Position numbers and translations under genes: made by a program
Assembly: GCF_030129945.1 (NCBI RefSeq)
Contig: NZ_JARRAF010000019.1
Span: forward strand, 33,766-97,765
Direction of reading: 5' to 3'
Length of the DNA: 64,000 bases
From: Parachitinimonas caeni
GTDB taxonomy: Bacteria > Pseudomonadota > Gammaproteobacteria > Burkholderiales > Chitinimonadaceae
Shown: positions 63,059-64,000 of the stretch, in pieces
How positions within the stretch are numbered: the stretch's first letter is position 1
Layout of the letters: each line of letters begins with the position of its first letter
The notes under the pieces: model-generated
What the model was told of the DNA's origin: nothing
Databases searched by the model: none
Seen by the model: only the letters and a program-made list of their open reading frames with translations

Positions 63059-63145
63059 GGGATAGATGAGATTGGATAAGCCGCTTATTGATCCGGCCCG
63101 CATTTGGGGCTATGCGACATATTTGACATAGTGTGTTGGGTACTG

Positions 63146-63301
63146 ACAAGTTAACGTCGGCCCAAACGGCAGGTTAAGATACTGGCATGAGCCGTGGCCT
63201 CTACCGCCGCCACCGTTTTCCCGTATCCGTCCGATCGCCCCACCTACCGCTCGTGGCGTCAAGACGCCAGACTCTGGGATTTAGATGAACGGAGCAGGCG
63301 G
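63146..63301 (+). mobile_element. Left end of an IS66-family element
   Basis: GTTAACGTCGGCCCAAACGG (from 63151), followed by CAGGTTAAGATACTGGC, has the GT-A-CG-C form of IS66 termini and lies upstream of tnpA. The outer GACAAGTTAAC is shared with 1781-1791 and 5200-5210. The exact first base cannot be fixed because the right end is outside the window. Confidence 0.5.
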
Positions 63302-63616
63302 ATGGGACGGGAAGGCGAAACTTGGGCAGGACGAGCGGCGCAGGTTGCGCAGTGGCGGGAGAGTGGCTTGAAGGCAGAGGCGTATTGTGCACAGCAGGGT
63401 TTGGCCTTGCCGAGCTTTCTGTATTGGGTGAAGCGGCTGCGTCGGCCAAGGGAAGAGGCCCAACCGGTTGCGCCGTTACAGCTGGTCCCTGTCACCGTGC
63501 GGGTGCCAGAGGCAGGGGCGGGACTGACCCTGCGCAGCCCCGCTGGCTGGCAGCTGAGTCTGCCGGCCAGTTGGTCTGCGACCGACGTGCTGGCGCTACT
63601 GCGGCAATTGCCATGA
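63302..63616 (+). CDS. tnpA: IS66-family accessory protein TnpA
   Basis: A 104-residue protein from MGREGETWAGR at 63302 with GGAG upstream. It shows the IS66 orfA pattern: RAAQVAQWRESGLKAEAYCA, then LPSFLYWVKRLRR, a helix-turn-helix, then a strand-rich end. IS66 elements need TnpA, TnpB and the TnpC transposase. The stop overlaps the tnpB start by four bases (ATGA). An in-frame extension to 63194 is not supported. Confidence 0.88.
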   Translation: MGREGETWAGRAAQVAQWRESGLKAEAYCAQQGLALPSFLYWVKRLRRPREEAQPVAPLQLVPVTVRVPEAGAGLTLRSPAGWQLSLPASWSATDVLALLRQLP

Positions 63617-63927
63617 GTAGTGCACTGAGTCCGGCTCAGGTCTTTCTGGCGGTCGAGCCGGTGGATATCCGGCTGGGGGTGGATGGCCTGTCGCTGCGGG
63701 TACAGCAAAGCCTGGGGCGCACCCCCACCGATGGCAGTGCCTATGCCTTCCGCAACCGGGCTGGCAACCGGATCAAGCTGCTGGTGTGGGATGGCAATGG
63801 CGTCTGGCTCTGTGTCCGGCGACTGCACACGGGCCGCTTCGTCTGGCCGCAGAGTAGCGATCAGCTGTTTACCTGTAAATCGGCATGCAAATCTTTCCAG
63901 GTATCCGGGGTAATCGGCATCCAATAG
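63613..63927 (+). pseudogene. tnpB: IS66-family TnpB interrupted by an IS21-like end
   Basis: Residues 1-87 match IS66 orfB: VFLAVEPVDIRLGVDGLSLR, AYAFRNRAGNRIKLLVWDGN, GVWLCVRRLHTGRFVWPQ. After DQLFT (about 63873) the reading frame enters foreign DNA and stops 17 residues later, so the usual end of TnpB is lost. The foreign DNA starts with TGTAAATCGGCATGC. TnpC is not reached in the window. Confidence 0.85.
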
Positions 63928-64000
63928 TTGCCACCCCGGGTTGTGCAACCATCTGGCTTTTTGCCGGAGAAACCTGGGGTGTTAACCATGGATCTCATTG
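63874..64000 (+). mobile_element. End of an IS21-like element inserted in tnpB, runs off the window
   Basis: The element begins TGTAAATCGGCATGC and has a second internal repeat of the same kind, AATCGGCATCC, at 63912-63922; multiple terminal repeats are a feature of IS21-family ends. From 63913 it matches the relic at 1951-2018, which lies next to an istB fragment. An ATG at 63988 (MDLI) may be the start of its transposase gene. Confidence 0.65.

Noticed and set aside
1..64000. CRISPR arrays, tRNA or rRNA genes, classical riboswitches
   Set aside because: No regularly spaced direct repeats, no cloverleaf-like tRNA sequence and no conserved rRNA stretch were noticed. A covariance-model scan would be needed to exclude weak RNA genes.

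Overview
The window looks like part of a large plasmid, chromid or plasmid-derived island from a Gram-negative proteobacterium, most likely a betaproteobacterium (inference only; no rRNA or housekeeping marker is present). The Gram-negative call rests on a nested Rz/Rz1 spanin pair with an outer-membrane lipobox and on many Sec signal peptides. The replicon call rests on two unrelated parAB loci, each flanked by its own palindromic centromere-like sites, and two copies of a ColE2-type replication initiator gene.

Layout. 1-6.9 kb: degraded IS6- and IS21-family relics, a secreted GH16 hydrolase, a nucleotidyltransferase-like gene, a secreted DUF4214 protein, and a VOC protein divergent from a LysR regulator. 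6.9-8.9 kb: first parAB with flanking palindromes. 9.1-11.4 kb: arsD-arsA without arsR, arsB/acr3 or arsC. 11.5-17.3 kb: penicillin-acylase-like enzyme with a GNAT, two hypotheticals, an IS6 relic and a solitary YhcG-type nuclease.

18.1-46.8 kb, all on the minus strand: a complete extracellular contractile injection system (eCIS, Afp/PVC type). In reading order it has two accessory fibre-like genes, a phage-style lysis cassette (holin-like, transglycosylase, Rz/Rz1), an AT-rich candidate payload with an HExxH motif, one sheath, tube, second tube-like protein, Afp6-like, LysM hub, VgrG-like spike, tip, gp25, two large baseplate proteins, a large fibre, tape measure, AAA+ ATPase, the Afp16-like terminator, and a second AT-rich payload candidate. 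The likely logic is: assemble a tail-like particle, load one or both payloads, release it by self-lysis, and bind targets with up to three fibre types that share an anchoring motif.

47.0-60.7 kb: two near-identical 1.1-kb rep segments in direct orientation, 12,245 bp apart, bracket an isonitrile cluster (IsnA, IsnB and a P450, with a divergent LysR), a DUF924 gene, a decayed MOSC gene and a secreted beta-helix protein. Upstream of the second rep is a promoter-terminator pair on the opposite strand that fits a ColE2-like antisense copy-control RNA. 61.1-63.1 kb: second parAB with flanking palindromes. 63.1-64.0 kb: IS66-family tnpA/tnpB, with tnpB interrupted by the end of an IS21-like element that runs off the window.
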